This document shows, piece by piece, positions 1 to 11,352 of a DNA stretch of 64,000 nucleotides. Position numbers and translations under genes: made by a program. The DNA lies in the NCBI GenBank assembly GCA_017354895.1, contig CP071497.1:2232001-2296000 (forward strand), in the 5' to 3' direction. Every line of letters begins with the position of its first letter. The stretch's first letter is position 1. This DNA is from Podospora comata (lineage: Eukaryota > Ascomycota > Sordariomycetes > Sordariales > Podosporaceae). Under the pieces are notes generated by a model. The model ran no database searches and was not told the origin of the DNA. It worked only from the letters and a program-made list of their open reading frames with translations.

Positions 1-449
1 GGACAGACCGTGGGCGAGAGACAGGGCAGTGCCGACGTCAGTCTTTCGGCAAGGCTCTGTCTTGTCGTGCCGACTACCAGATTGTTGGGTAAGGCTGGAC
101 TGATGGGAGATGAAATCAGATTATCAGTTTCTCCATGTGCCATCAGTCAGGCGTCCAAGAGATGGATTGGTCTGTGCTTCTGTGCATCGTATTCAGGGGG
201 GGGGGCATGCGATTGGTTGTTGGAAGAGTGAGGCACTGGACGTGTGTGGCTTACCACCTTTGCTGCATGTGGACGCACGTCTTTGGGGATGGGAAAATCG
301 CGAGATACGATGAGGGTGTTGTTGCGGCTGAAATAGGATGAATATGGAAATGTATATATCTCGCTCATGACGCCCACTGCGGCATGGGGTGAGGAGTAGC
401 GATTTGGTCATACTCAACCACCACTGAGCACCACAAGATCGAAACCACG
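1..449. other. Intergenic, upstream of RTA1-like gene
   Basis: No credible coding sequence; the short overlapping ORFs here lack codon bias or recognisable domains. A TATA-like stretch (tgtatatatc) near 350-359 lies about 95 nt before the start codon at 450 and could be the core promoter of the RTA1-like gene. There is a run of ten G around 198-207. Confidence 0.6.
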
Positions 450-1649
450 ATGGAGTCAGGAGAATACGGTATGTTTTCTCTGGATGGAGTTTGTCCGTGC
501 TTACTTACAACCAAGTCAATAGTCCCTGGCAGTGTGTACTTTTACGCCCCCAATAAGGGAGCTGCCATCTTCTTCGCCATAGCCTTTGCTTTCTCTGGCT
601 TTTACCACATCTACCAGTGCATGTACGAACAGGATTCAACTATACCTGTCATCACTTACCAATACTGATCGTGAACACCAGCCACTACAAGAGCTGGCGC
701 CTAACCGGCCTCTATGTGTTCTGCGCCGTCCTATTCGCCGGGGGCTTCGTCGTCCGCGCCTGGGGAGCCTTTGACTACACCAACCTCGTCAAGTACATAG
801 TCAGTGTTTGCCTCATCTACGGCTCGCCGTACGTTGTTGACACCCCATCCTCTCTCCTCGCCCCCTCCCCCAAATCTACACATTCCGCTAACCTGCACCA
901 CCCCCTTCAGACCCCTCCTGGAGCTCGCAAACTACAACATACTCGGCAGAATCCTCTACTATGCCCCCTACCACTCCCCCATCCACCCCGGCCGGGTAAT
1001 CACCACCTTCGCCTTCATCTCCGCCGTCATCGAAGCCCTCAACGGCAACGGCGTCCCCCTAACAGCAAACCAATCCCTCGCCCCCTGGCGCCAAGACATC
1101 GGCCGCGCCCTCCTCAAAGCATCCCTCCTCATCCAAGTCTTCGTCATCACCCTCTTCATCCTCCTAGCAGCCATCTTCCACCGCCGCTGTTATAAGTCAG
1201 GGATGCGCAACGCCAAACTCTACAACCCGCTCTACACGCTCTACATCACCACCGCGTTGCTCTTTGCAAGGACAATCTTCCGGGTGGTGGAGTACTGGTC
1301 CATCGCTGAGCATGATTACTGGAAGCCGGGGTTTGATCCCAAGAGTTTGAGCCCGGCGATCAGATATGAGAGTTTTTTTTATGTGTTTGAGGCGATGCTG
1401 ATGTTGATTAATCGTGTGCTGCTGAATGTAAGGCATCCGAGGATGTGGCTGCCAAAGAGCACAAAGATGTACTTGTCTAGGGCGGATGGGGCGACGGAGA
1501 TTGACGGGCCGGGGTATAAGGACGGGAGGCCGTTTTGGGTGACGCTTGTTGATCCTTTTGATGTGCATGGGTTGTTGGGTGGGAGGAAGAAGGGTGGTGA
1601 CTTTTGGGATGGGGATGGGGAACAACGGAGGGGGAAGGATGGGTGTTGA
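450..1649 (+). CDS. RTA1-family multispan membrane protein (lipid-translocating exporter-like)
   Basis: Four exons: 450-468, 523-622, 682-828 and 911-1649, total 1005 nt, 334 aa. Introns are 469-522 (GTATGT), 623-681 (GTACGA, CTGAT branch) and 829-910 (GTACGT). Joined, the frame is unbroken. The protein begins MESGEY, then YFYAPNKGAAIFFAIAF and a series of hydrophobic segments consistent with seven membrane spans. The segment ELANYNILGRILYYAPYHSP and the later RTIFRVVEYW (about residues 220-230) are hallmarks of the RTA1 domain (yeast Rta1, Rsb1, Pug1). Family members sit in the plasma or vacuolar membrane and are linked to sphingoid-base export, 7-aminocholesterol resistance and haem/protoporphyrin handling; the substrate cannot be read from sequence. 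The C-terminal 50 residues are polar and Gly/Lys/Asp-rich, likely cytosolic. No clustered partners. Confidence 0.9.
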
Positions 1650-3973
1650 TGGTTTGGAATTGTTTTGGTCAGGACGAGCGGTGAAGGGAAGGAAGGCAAA
1701 CACTTCTAATCGCTGGTGAGAGGTTCGGTCCGGTGTCTTGGGATTCTCCGTTGGCGTACGGCGTCAAGATGCTTGTTTGCCTGTTTCTTCAAGGGGAACC
1801 GAGATCCGATCGTATAATGCGGTGAGCGGTGAGGCGCCGACGGGGAAGAGGCGGTTTCAGAAGCCTCAAAGGAATCCGCCAGATGAGTGTGTAGTTTTCA
1901 TGGTCTTTTTCTAGAAGCCGCTGCGGTCATAAGGTGGGGTTGAGGGCGGCTTGGTCCCTCGGAAGGATGTATAGACTTTTTGAACGTGCACAAGTCATCG
2001 TGTTGAGCATTGATTTCGAATTCTTGAAGTTGATCGCCCCAAATGCTGTTTCGATCTTGACAGAACTCGGAGCCGGCTTGCTGTTGGCCATGATACGAAC
2101 GGACGAACAACGGGCGGAAGTCCTAACGACCAACCCCGGAGATGGCCTCAAAATGTCAAGGTCCATTTTCGTTGTTTTATGCGACCACAGGCCAACACGA
2201 GAATGCCACACGACGATTTATTGTGCGATTTCAAGTGTCAAACTTTGGGGGTTTGGGACGTCTATGTGTGTTAGCCAAGCCTCAAAATTTGGGACTTTGG
2301 GAGCCGATTAATATCAAGCGAAGTGGGACTACAATTTTGTCAAGTATCTGAACAGCAGCTCTGTTTATCATTCATAACGAGGGAGAAACCGCCAGTTGGA
2401 CCCTTAAGAATCCTTCATCCTTGATGGCCACTAAGCAAGCAAGCCGGGCTGGTGATGGCGGAAGATCATCTGGCGTCGGCAACTTCCACCGGGCAAAAAA
2501 AAAAAAAAAGGATGCCAAGATGAAGAACTACCGGTCATTTCGGTCATAAAATTGATTCGACTTGAAGGACACGCGAAAATGTAGCTGGGAACGGGGTTCA
2601 CCATGAGACTTCTAGACTGGAGGTTGATGAGGTTTGTGTGCCTGTCATTGTGGCTTGATGAAAGAGCACTGTCCATACTAAGTGTGGCGTTTGTGGCACA
2701 CTTGTGTGGGTTTGCCTTTTGGCTTGGCGGGGCACGGTCGGTGGCTTGAACGCCGTTGAAGATGTTCATTGTCACTCGGTTTGCTGTCGGTAGTCAGAAA
2801 CAGTGCCCGGAATAGCATCCGAAGGGTGCCTATCTTTTCTCTACTTTTTTCAATTCCCTTTGTGAGGCGAGTGGTTTCTCCGCCTGACAACTCAGCCGGG
2901 CATTGAATCCTTCCGCTGTCATGTCCCCGCCCACGCGCGAGCTGCGAGTTGCTGACTGCTAGCTAACATCAACCCTCACTCAACTCTCTCAGCACACGAT
3001 TACGATACACGATACACGACCGTGACGCGAGCCAAGGTGACATGCTCCTCAAATGACTGTTTCGTTTCTAGCATCTGCACCGTCTCAAACACACTACAGC
3101 CCGCCCCCCCGTGCAATGAGACGCTGCTGCTTGTCACCTGCATGCCATGCCATGCTGCGGTAAATGCATATTCGGGAGGCGGTTTTCTACGGACACCATA
3201 CCTGGAGCCTAGTGGCCTCGTTGGTTCAGGTGCACAATTGCAGCGTCTTGTAGGTAATACAAGATAAAATTGTTTCTCAGTACCAACACAGCCTCGAGGA
3301 TCAGCTTCCCAACTCGCCTCCTACTTTCGGCTCTTCCTTTTCCTCGGCCTCGGCCAACTCCCCAACACTGAATTGCGAGTTGTGGATTGCGAAGTTGCGA
3401 GAGGATCGCTGCTAGTTTCAAACGGCAGAGGCCGAGATATCGTTTGTCCGAGGTAGTTTCTTGGTGACAGTCAATCCCTCTGGCACGGGGCTGCTTTGGT
3501 AACTTGGTACGGAGTAATTCGAAAGATTGGTTGATTAATCCGCCTCTGCCCGCTGAACCCAGCGTGCCAGTGTCCCGGTGAGGTGAGAGAAGTGCCAAGG
3601 GATGCCAGCATCACCAGGCTGCCGTTTTTCCAACACACCAACCCATCAATCCCAATCCCACCCCTGTCGGCGGCGGTGCACCACCCGAACAGCAGCACGC
3701 GCATCGCAGCGGTCATCTTGGGCCGCCCGCCTTTTCCATCAACCCCCCCCCCTTGTGCCCTTGTGTGCCCCTGTGCCCCTGAACATTCCGTTTACCAAAA
3801 CCTTATACTTCGGGTGTCGCCCACAAACCGCCGCATCAAACTACCGAGTCGAGAGTAGACATATCTTAGCGGCCTTCTCAGCTTATATCATCAGCCAGTG
3901 GTGCCTTCACCAACCTACCTATATGATCCTTTGGTAGCCACTTTTCTCCTTCCTTCCCAAGGGCTTCACGGCC
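1650..3973. other. Intergenic region, RTA1-like to hypothetical gene
   Basis: About 2.3 kb without a convincing gene. ORFs at 1934-2311 (+) and 2431-2775 (-) lack codon bias, domains and splice partners. There is a poly-A run near 2496-2510. The last 400 nt are pyrimidine- and CCC-rich (e.g. 3720-3780), as expected for the promoter and 5' leader of the next gene. Confidence 0.5.
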
Positions 3974-5125
3974 ATGGCAAACACAAGGGACACAACAATG
4001 GCCAACCCGTCAGCTTCAACGTCACAAGAACGGTCTGAGTGGAGGGGTCCCGAAATATATCTCCATCTCGAGTTTAGGGTCGCCTGGTCCAGGAAGCCAC
4101 AGCCCGTCAAGAACCACCAAGTTACATACCGATCTCGCGCCAGTCGTGAGAGGGCCCCAGCATTTCCTCGTCAGGTTCATGCTCCCAACACCAACTATCT
4201 CGCCGCCATCCGTGACTTTGATCAGAGACAGGCAGTACGCCGGAGCTTACTTGCCGAAGGCCAGCAAAGAGCCCACCATCAGTTGCAGGAGTACTACCGG
4301 GAGGACACACGGGGGAGACCACAGCACCAGATTCCCGTCATCCACGAGCCGGAGCAGGAGTCAGATCAACGTCGATCTCGAGCCGAGTCGGTTTCCTCAC
4401 ACGAGCGAGGAAGCTCAGCGCCCCCACCCATTGGCGATAACCCGTGGGACGTGAGCGTCCCGAGAGGACAACAGACAAAGGCTCTGCCCCCGGCGCCTTC
4501 CCAGTTCCGCTTGGGAGAGGGATCTGATCCATGGTCAACCTGGTCGCTGCCACCGGGCTTTGATCCGACAATCTCTTTGCAGGATGAGCCCGAAGACTCG
4601 GCACAACGACCTCAAGAATGGGTGGCATCCAACCCTACCGAGGTTTCTACCTTCTCACCCGAACCCGCCCAAGCCACCACCCACGCGCGCGATCATGTGG
4701 AATCTGGTTCCGTCATGACATCTCCTTTCAGTCCCGAACACTTTCCCGACCAACCTGACACTGGTCGCGTACGGGAACTGGAGGCGCTCTCGGCAGCCAT
4801 GATGACGGTCGACAACGGGTTCGAGAATCAGTGGTGGTATCAAGGGCGGCGAGCCCAGGTCGCCGAGGATGCCAACGAAACCAGAAGTCTGCATTCACCG
4901 AGGCCAGGAACACCGGAGCATGTCCAGCTGCACCGCTGGTCAACAGAGCCCATAGGCAGCCCCGAGACGATGAGTGCCACCGTCAGCGGCCAGACTCCTT
5001 CCCTGGCCCAGACTGGCTTTGTCTCTCCGATCACGGAAGCTGCGAGCCCTGCTCTGGGTTTTGGCACACTTCAACGGACGTTGTCGACGAGGTCGGAAGA
5101 GCTGTGGTTTTCTGAACGGGCATAA
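3974..5125 (+). CDS. Hypothetical disordered protein
   Basis: Single-exon frame of 383 aa starting at ATG 3974 in a good context (cggccATGGC); a second in-frame Met is nine codons in (MANTRDTTM). I do not recognise a domain. Residues 20-60 (GPEIYLHLEFRVAWSRKP) are the only part with a folded, beta-like pattern. The rest is rich in Ser, Pro, Gln, Glu and Arg and probably disordered, with short aromatic islands (DPWSTWSLPPGFDP near 190-205 and ENQWWYQGRRAQV near 280). The C-terminus ends SEELWFSERA. Codon use has the GC-rich third positions of neighbouring real genes, supporting a true CDS. Likely lineage-specific; no function proposed. Confidence 0.7.
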   Translation: MANTRDTTMANPSASTSQERSEWRGPEIYLHLEFRVAWSRKPQPVKNHQVTYRSRASRERAPAFPRQVHAPNTNYLAAIRDFDQRQAVRRSLLAEGQQRAHHQLQEYYREDTRGRPQHQIPVIHEPEQESDQRRSRAESVSSHERGSSAPPPIGDNPWDVSVPRGQQTKALPPAPSQFRLGEGSDPWSTWSLPPGFDPTISLQDEPEDSAQRPQEWVASNPTEVSTFSPEPAQATTHARDHVESGSVMTSPFSPEHFPDQPDTGRVRELEALSAAMMTVDNGFENQWWYQGRRAQVAEDANETRSLHSPRPGTPEHVQLHRWSTEPIGSPETMSATVSGQTPSLAQTGFVSPITEAASPALGFGTLQRTLSTRSEELWFSERA

Positions 5126-8100
5126 TAGTGTTCTGGAGGGTTTTCCATTTTTTCTTGTTCAACTTTCTTGGTATTTATTAATGTGATCTAATGTACATGT
5201 ATCTATGAATGGGACTCGCTCGGCTTTGTGACGTGAGTAATGTGTTTTTGGAAGAAAAGCGTATTGTGGAATTATTGGGGAGTTTTGGGTCTTGATTTGG
5301 AGTTTTTTGGGGGGTTCTTTTTGGTAGTGACTTGTCTCTTTAGCTGAGCCGCCTGTATACAGCGTGGCTTTGTCATTGGCGATATCCAATGTTGAAGATG
5401 TATTCTGTTTCTGTCATTTTGTCTTAAGCTACTCCTGTGACAAGAAATGCTGGTTTCCAACCGACCCCTATGCAGATAGATACCGAAAATAGAGAACAGC
5501 ATTCCTGATGTTGACGGATAGGTAATGTGTCTCGAATTTTACATGGGGAGTATAAATCTATATACGGAAAACAACATCTTTACTTGCTCAACAAAGGAAC
5601 TTGGAATGTTGACGAACTGAAACTTCATTCTTTCGTTGTGCTAGAGTCGGCATGTCTGTAGCTTAGCAAGCGCAACTGGAGTGTGTGTGCAAATGGATGG
5701 TGACCCCTCGCCCACCTCCTCCTTCCTTTGAGTCCTCACTGGAGACTCCAGGCACTCATCGGAGAGTCTAGACTGAAGTTAGTGAAGAGCTTCAGGGGTA
5801 GGTAAGCTTGGGATGGTGGTATGTTGAAGCCTGGAACGCTTGACCGTGAGGTTAGGTAGGTAAGATATGGGAGATTTGTTCTGGACAGAGAGGAGCTGGT
5901 TCATGATAGGTACATGCATGCGGCTTGGGAATCCACGGACGGCCGACAACCTGCAACTGTCGGCGTTTGATCTTTGGGAGCTGCCTGGCCGTGGTGGGTG
6001 AGCCGGGCTGAAGTGGTTGAGGAGGGAGGGGTGTAGTCTGCTCTCTTCATGGCATGGCAAGGGGGGCTGCTCGAGTGGGGTGTATGACAGTCCGCTTTCT
6101 TGTGGCCTGGGGAGAGGGGGTTTATTCTCCGTCTTGCATTCTTTGCCGTGATGTTACAGTACGAATATGTGAGTGACGCCGAGAATACTGAGAGGTTTTT
6201 TCTCGTTTGCTTCATCAGAGATGGTCGTTTGTGAACCTAGCCCTACGCTAGATGATGGGGAGATTCAGGCTTGTGATGGCCCGCCAGCCAAAGGGCCTGG
6301 TGAGTAAATTATTTCCCTTGCCGCTTGGCGATGTGGGTTACAGGCGGGAGGTCCCTTCTCGTTGCAGTGACTACCTTATCGTAACGGAGCTTCGGTGAAG
6401 CTATGGCTGTTTGATGCCACTTCAGGGATGTATTGTTGGAGCCTGTTGACGGCCCTTGCAGCGGGTAATGTGGTGTCTGCGACTTGGGCAATCTTCACTG
6501 TCTTCAGTGGGTCTAGCTTGACGGTATCTACCGTGACCCTCGGGCTCGAGCAGGAAACGATGGGGGCCTAGCCTTCACAGCGTTGCAGATGTATCTCAGC
6601 GGCGCCAGCTCGGCTCTGGTGGATGGCTTAGCGGGCCTGGCGGTTGCTCGATAGCCTCAGGGGAAAGGGTGAACTGCTGAGGTGGAGGTAGTTTGTGTAG
6701 GACTCGGCCCGTTTGTCTCTTGGGCAATGTAGGTGATGCTACTCCGGGGTTGATCCATCGTGATCTTGAGGATGGGCTAGAGTGTAGCCGGCGGAAAGAA
6801 TGATAAGCAGGGAGACATTTGAAGGTTGTGATTCAGGGGTCTGGACATGAGTGTTGAAGCCGTCAGATGTTCTAGCTTGAGAAGAATCATTCTTGCTACA
6901 AGACCATGCCCATGCCGAGTTCTCGGTCATGTCGCCAGAGCAGTCCTTGACTGATAGCCAACTCTGTCAGCCATGAAGGCGAGGGGCACTGCCGCCGCTC
7001 ACTCCACAGGACTGGCTGGCAACTCATTGGTGGTAAGAGCCAGAGGAAGAATACCACGTGGGCCTTGTTGTTTGACCTGGTAGTTGGCGGAGGTTTGCGG
7101 GGAGCTTTACTCGGCTATTCATGGGGTGGAGATGGTCGTGGCCCAGCATGTTTGGCGGTAGCCAGTCTCTCAGGTGGTTACCATCCCCTGTCTAGACGAG
7201 GCTTGGGTATGAAAGGTAGCTAGGAGGCGACGCCCCGTGATTTCCCTCGAACCTTTGCCTCATGAGCTTTGAATGATAAATGTCTTTTACCATGTCCCTG
7301 TGTCCTTCGTCTGTGACCTTGCCATTGTGGGAACATCTGAAGCAGTCAGATCACAAAGAAGCCTGATCAAGAGGCAGAATGCCTCGTTATTGCCTTTACA
7401 GTTCCGATCATGCAGTGTGAATGTGGCTTTGTAGCCTCATGTAAAATGAGGGAGAAAAATAGTCGACGAGGTTGTACTGGGGGCGTCCTGAGAAAAGGCA
7501 GGGAACCTTAGGCTGCCAGATATCTTGCAGCAGCTGTAACATGGTTGAGCCCAGGACATGTCGGCTTCTTGCTGCATTGCCTGAGACCCCAGGCTTGATT
7601 TGGACCGCCACTGACCGCTGGAACACAACTGAGTGGTTCTGGTAGCACGGCTCAGAAACAATGTCGTCAGTTGGATCATCCAAAAGGGGTTACTGGACTA
7701 CCAGGATCTAAACGCATAAGTGGGAAGGATGTACCGAGTGACATGGCTGGCTCCTGAATAGTAACGAAAGATCTGTCAGTCACTTGGCCAGCATGTGATA
7801 GACATGATGTTGGAAAATATAATTAATTGAAAATTTACCTACCTTGATGGTGTCGATGTCCACCCTGCCAAATCCTTCCAATCTCGTTGGCCAGCGCTTG
7901 TCGTTCCTTCCCCGTGAAGGGGCGGAGGCGGAGTTGGGGACCCATTTCCAGCAGCTACATCCATATCTCTTAGCTAACGACCTGACACTTTCGCAGTTGT
8001 TCTTTTGGTGAGATGTGACTGCCGGCTTGATATCAGGCCTGGACTGACGGCGGTAAGCACCGAAGTCATCCTCTTTGCAGATCTAGCCTTCTGACAGTGA

Positions 8101-9359
8101 CAGCCATCTCAACTATCCGCGAATCCTCAGCATCCACAGCATCGATATGGAGTATCTTCCTTCGTTAAAGCCGCAACGATTGCAACTCGCTCCTACTCCC
8201 GGTTCACCAGAAGAACTCGGCATGGCTTGGCCCCAAGAGGTTTAAACCTTCTCTCACTTCCCGCTGTAGCAGCCACCCAGATCAAAGTCTTGGTAGCCGA
8301 CTACTTCAATCCCCTTAGGGTGACTTTCATGGCAAAGGAGGCTACTCTGGACGGTTCAAGACCCGCAAAAGACGTGTCGTGCAGAAAGGGGGCCAACATC
8401 ATCCGTCCGATGATCTTTGGATTCCCGCTCCGCTCCGCTCCAACAACTGCAACGGCACCATGGCCGCTAGGTACCCCTCCATCCGTCACAGCCTCTTCTA
8501 CCGACATACCGTCCATCCCATGTGTCCATCAAGAGGCCATCACAAGCACTCCTGCATGCAGCTGCGACCCCCTTCGACAGGTGTGCCCTGGTCCGCAGTC
8601 CCGAATGTTGACAACGCCAAAAAGAATTCTGTTGCCTAGCTGTATGTATCCGGTGTGCCCAATCAGGAACCAGGAACTTTTCCTTTTGGGTTGAAGGATT
8701 CGGGATGAAAAGCTCACGCTCCGATACAAGCATGCTCATCGAATTATCGCAGTATCGAATATCACTCAATCTAAAGCTAGGGGCAGTACCAAACCCTGGT
8801 ATCCAATCGGCAAGCAGAGATATATGTTTGCCTGGTGAAGCCACATGCAGTCGAAGCTTGTGCAGATGATATTTTCTGTATCAGCACGGCGCGTGGAAAG
8901 TGTCTTTACAGGTCAGTTATTTTCCGATCAAAAACTCGAACTTCTCAAACATCTTGCTCATCATTCAACAAGACCGGACGTCAACCGCTGATGGGTTTTA
9001 TCGGGGCGTATCGCCAAAACCAGTGCAAGGTTTTTGATCTCCCCGTTCCCATCCCCACCTGGCCTTCTCCACCAACTGTCGCCAAATATGGCAACTTCCG
9101 GAGCGTTGTCAGTCGGAAACCGCTACTGACAAAGTTCCTCAAAGTTCCTTCTACCACGTTACCCCACGTTGGATCTCCAACGTTGTCATCCAAGGGTTGT
9201 TGATGATAAAGGGGGTAATCAAATATTTGAGGCTGAGTTATGCAGCAAGCCCCCTTTGTTATCTCCGTTGCTGACCCCAGTTTTACATGCACATCTCACC
9301 AACATTTATGCAGTTGTCCCGCGTTTTCTTATTTCCAAGACACAAGACACGGACGCGGG

Positions 9360-9374
9360 GAGAGAGAGAGAGAG
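9360..9374. repeat. (GA)n simple repeat
   Basis: Perfect run of seven or eight GA units in the gene-free stretch. Confidence 0.8.
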
Positions 9375-10509
9375 ATGTTTCATGTGTCCAGTGTCCCAAG
9401 ATGTTGTGTTCATCCCAAGCCAGAAGCAGTCCCAAGTTGAGAGAGCACTGCCCCTCTCACGCGGTGAACCATGGTAGGGAAGAAATCCTTCCCGCTTCGT
9501 CCATCCACAAGACTGCCGCGCTTTTCCCAATCTGGTGGGGAGGATGTGATTTGTTGGAGGGGTAGCTACTGAGTACTGATCAAAACATACAACTCTATGT
9601 GGGCATATGCACGATGAAGGAGATTAACGAAATTCCATGGCAAGTTTGGTTGCAAGAGAAGATGAGGATGAAGATACCATGGCATGATCCGAAATAGCTT
9701 CTTGAACGGCCAATGTTGTAATCACTGCCCGGGTAAGTCAACCTCGCCTTGCCGCGTCGACACTTGTGAGAGTTTCTTGAAACGGATCCATCTCGTCATT
9801 GCCTAACTTCATGTTACTTACCATCACTTACTTACATAATGGAGGAATTAAAAAGAGAAGCGGGGATTCCGAAGTGAGACCCAAGATGTCAGCGTCTTTT
9901 TTGTTACACTGTGAGGCGAAAACATCATCACCACATGTTAAAATAACGCGGTGACACTGAAAACGTGTCTGCCCCCTTTTCAAGCGCCACAGGGGGACAC
10001 AATTAGGTATTCAGCCATCATCAGGCCATCAAGCTTTTCTACCCAAGTGTCGCTTGCACGACCAGGGAGAATATTCTTCCTTTGGGCCATCAACCACGTA
10101 TCCCTTCAAGTCTGTCTTGAATGCCAGCAGCTATTGAGCATTTTCCTGTGTTTTCTACAGTCCACCAGCCAAACTCCAAAAAAAAAAAAGGCCCGCCCAC
10201 TGCAGCCCATCAAACAGTCTCTTTAGAGCTTCCAACTCTCATCAACACGACTCCCCGCCTATAAAGTTCAAGGTACAGGGCTCAGACGTGAATGAGCTTG
10301 CTATGCCCGCAGAAAACAAACACACCGGCTCAAAACTTTACGGTCAAGATCACCAACGTCATCACTCCCACTTGAACACACACAAACTCAACTCGACTGC
10401 AATATTTTACATCATTTTTCTTCTTCTCTGCCTCCCCGGCCTAGGTAATTCCACATAGATGTCCTCGAAAACACAAAAAGAGCTCTCAAGAAGTTTCTCT
10501 CTTTCCACC

Positions 10510-10551
10510 ACAAAAAAAAAAGAAAAAAAAAAGAAAAAAAATCCCTTTCGC
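10510..10551. repeat. A-rich low-complexity tract
   Basis: Runs of 8-10 A separated by single G (a-run, g, a-run, g), about 40 nt long, in the 3' region beyond wc-1. Confidence 0.8.
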
Positions 10552-11352
10552 CTCAATTCATATCCCCCTAATCTTTCACATCCCTCAATTTGCGTTATGG
10601 CCTCTATGACATCAAACCCCTTCCCACAAAATATCGTACGCTATACCCCCTCCCGCCCTCCCGCCCTCCCGCGTAGGTATCAAAAGTCTTTCTTGTGCGA
10701 TCTAATAATCCATCCGTCCCCCCACCCAACCCCCTCCCTGTCCCTTCCCGATGATGCCCAGCCCAACCAACCAACCCAACATACCGCTTTCATATTCCCA
10801 AATGATAAATCAACAAAAACAATGTGTTTGTGCGTGCGTGCGTGTGATACCTAACAGTAATTACCATGACGATAACAAAAATCCCATGTCCTCCCTATAA
10901 ACAACAAAACGTACACCCCGCCTCCTAGAAGAGAAAATAAACAAACAAACAAGATGGAAATGTTCCAAAGAGAATTTGGGTATCAGCCCATAGTAAAAAG
11001 AAAATCATGACAAACAGTGAGAATGTCGTGGTTGGAAAAAGAGTTGAGAGATTCTCTTCTTTACTCCTCAAGGCCGTGTCGAAAATACCCCCCGACAAGA
11101 CAAAACAACACCCCCCCCCCATAACGCAACCGCAACGCAATGATTCATGTCATGAGAAAAAAAAAACCTGAGTTGTCAAATCTTTCGCAAAAAATGCAAC
11201 ACATTTGCCACCGGGCCATGCCAACCAAGCCAAAATATCGTGACAAAGATATTGTTCAGCAACAGCAGACAAATCAAAGCCTGAAAATATAGATCGGGCT
11301 AATACTGCCAGTCTATCTCCCATGGGTCAACAGCAGTAGGGACAACCGCGTC

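Larger units (their letters stand above)
5126..11352. other. 6.2 kb gene-free stretch downstream of wc-1
   Basis: Normal base composition, not AT-rich, yet no frame longer than about 155 codons and none with domains or a plausible exon chain. It includes the 3' ends of the hypothetical gene (left) and wc-1 (right), low-complexity A-rich DNA at 10510-10550, a (GA)n run at 9360-9374, and C-rich tracts at 10620-10760 and 11108-11120. The candidates at 7408-7683 (-), 8227-8694 (+) and 8835-9203 (+) look like chance ORFs. Long untranslated or non-coding transcripts are possible, but nothing in the sequence proves one. Confidence 0.5.

Noticed and set aside
8227-8694. 155-codon ORF in the gene-free stretch
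   Set aside because: No domain, codon use unlike neighbours, no splice partners.
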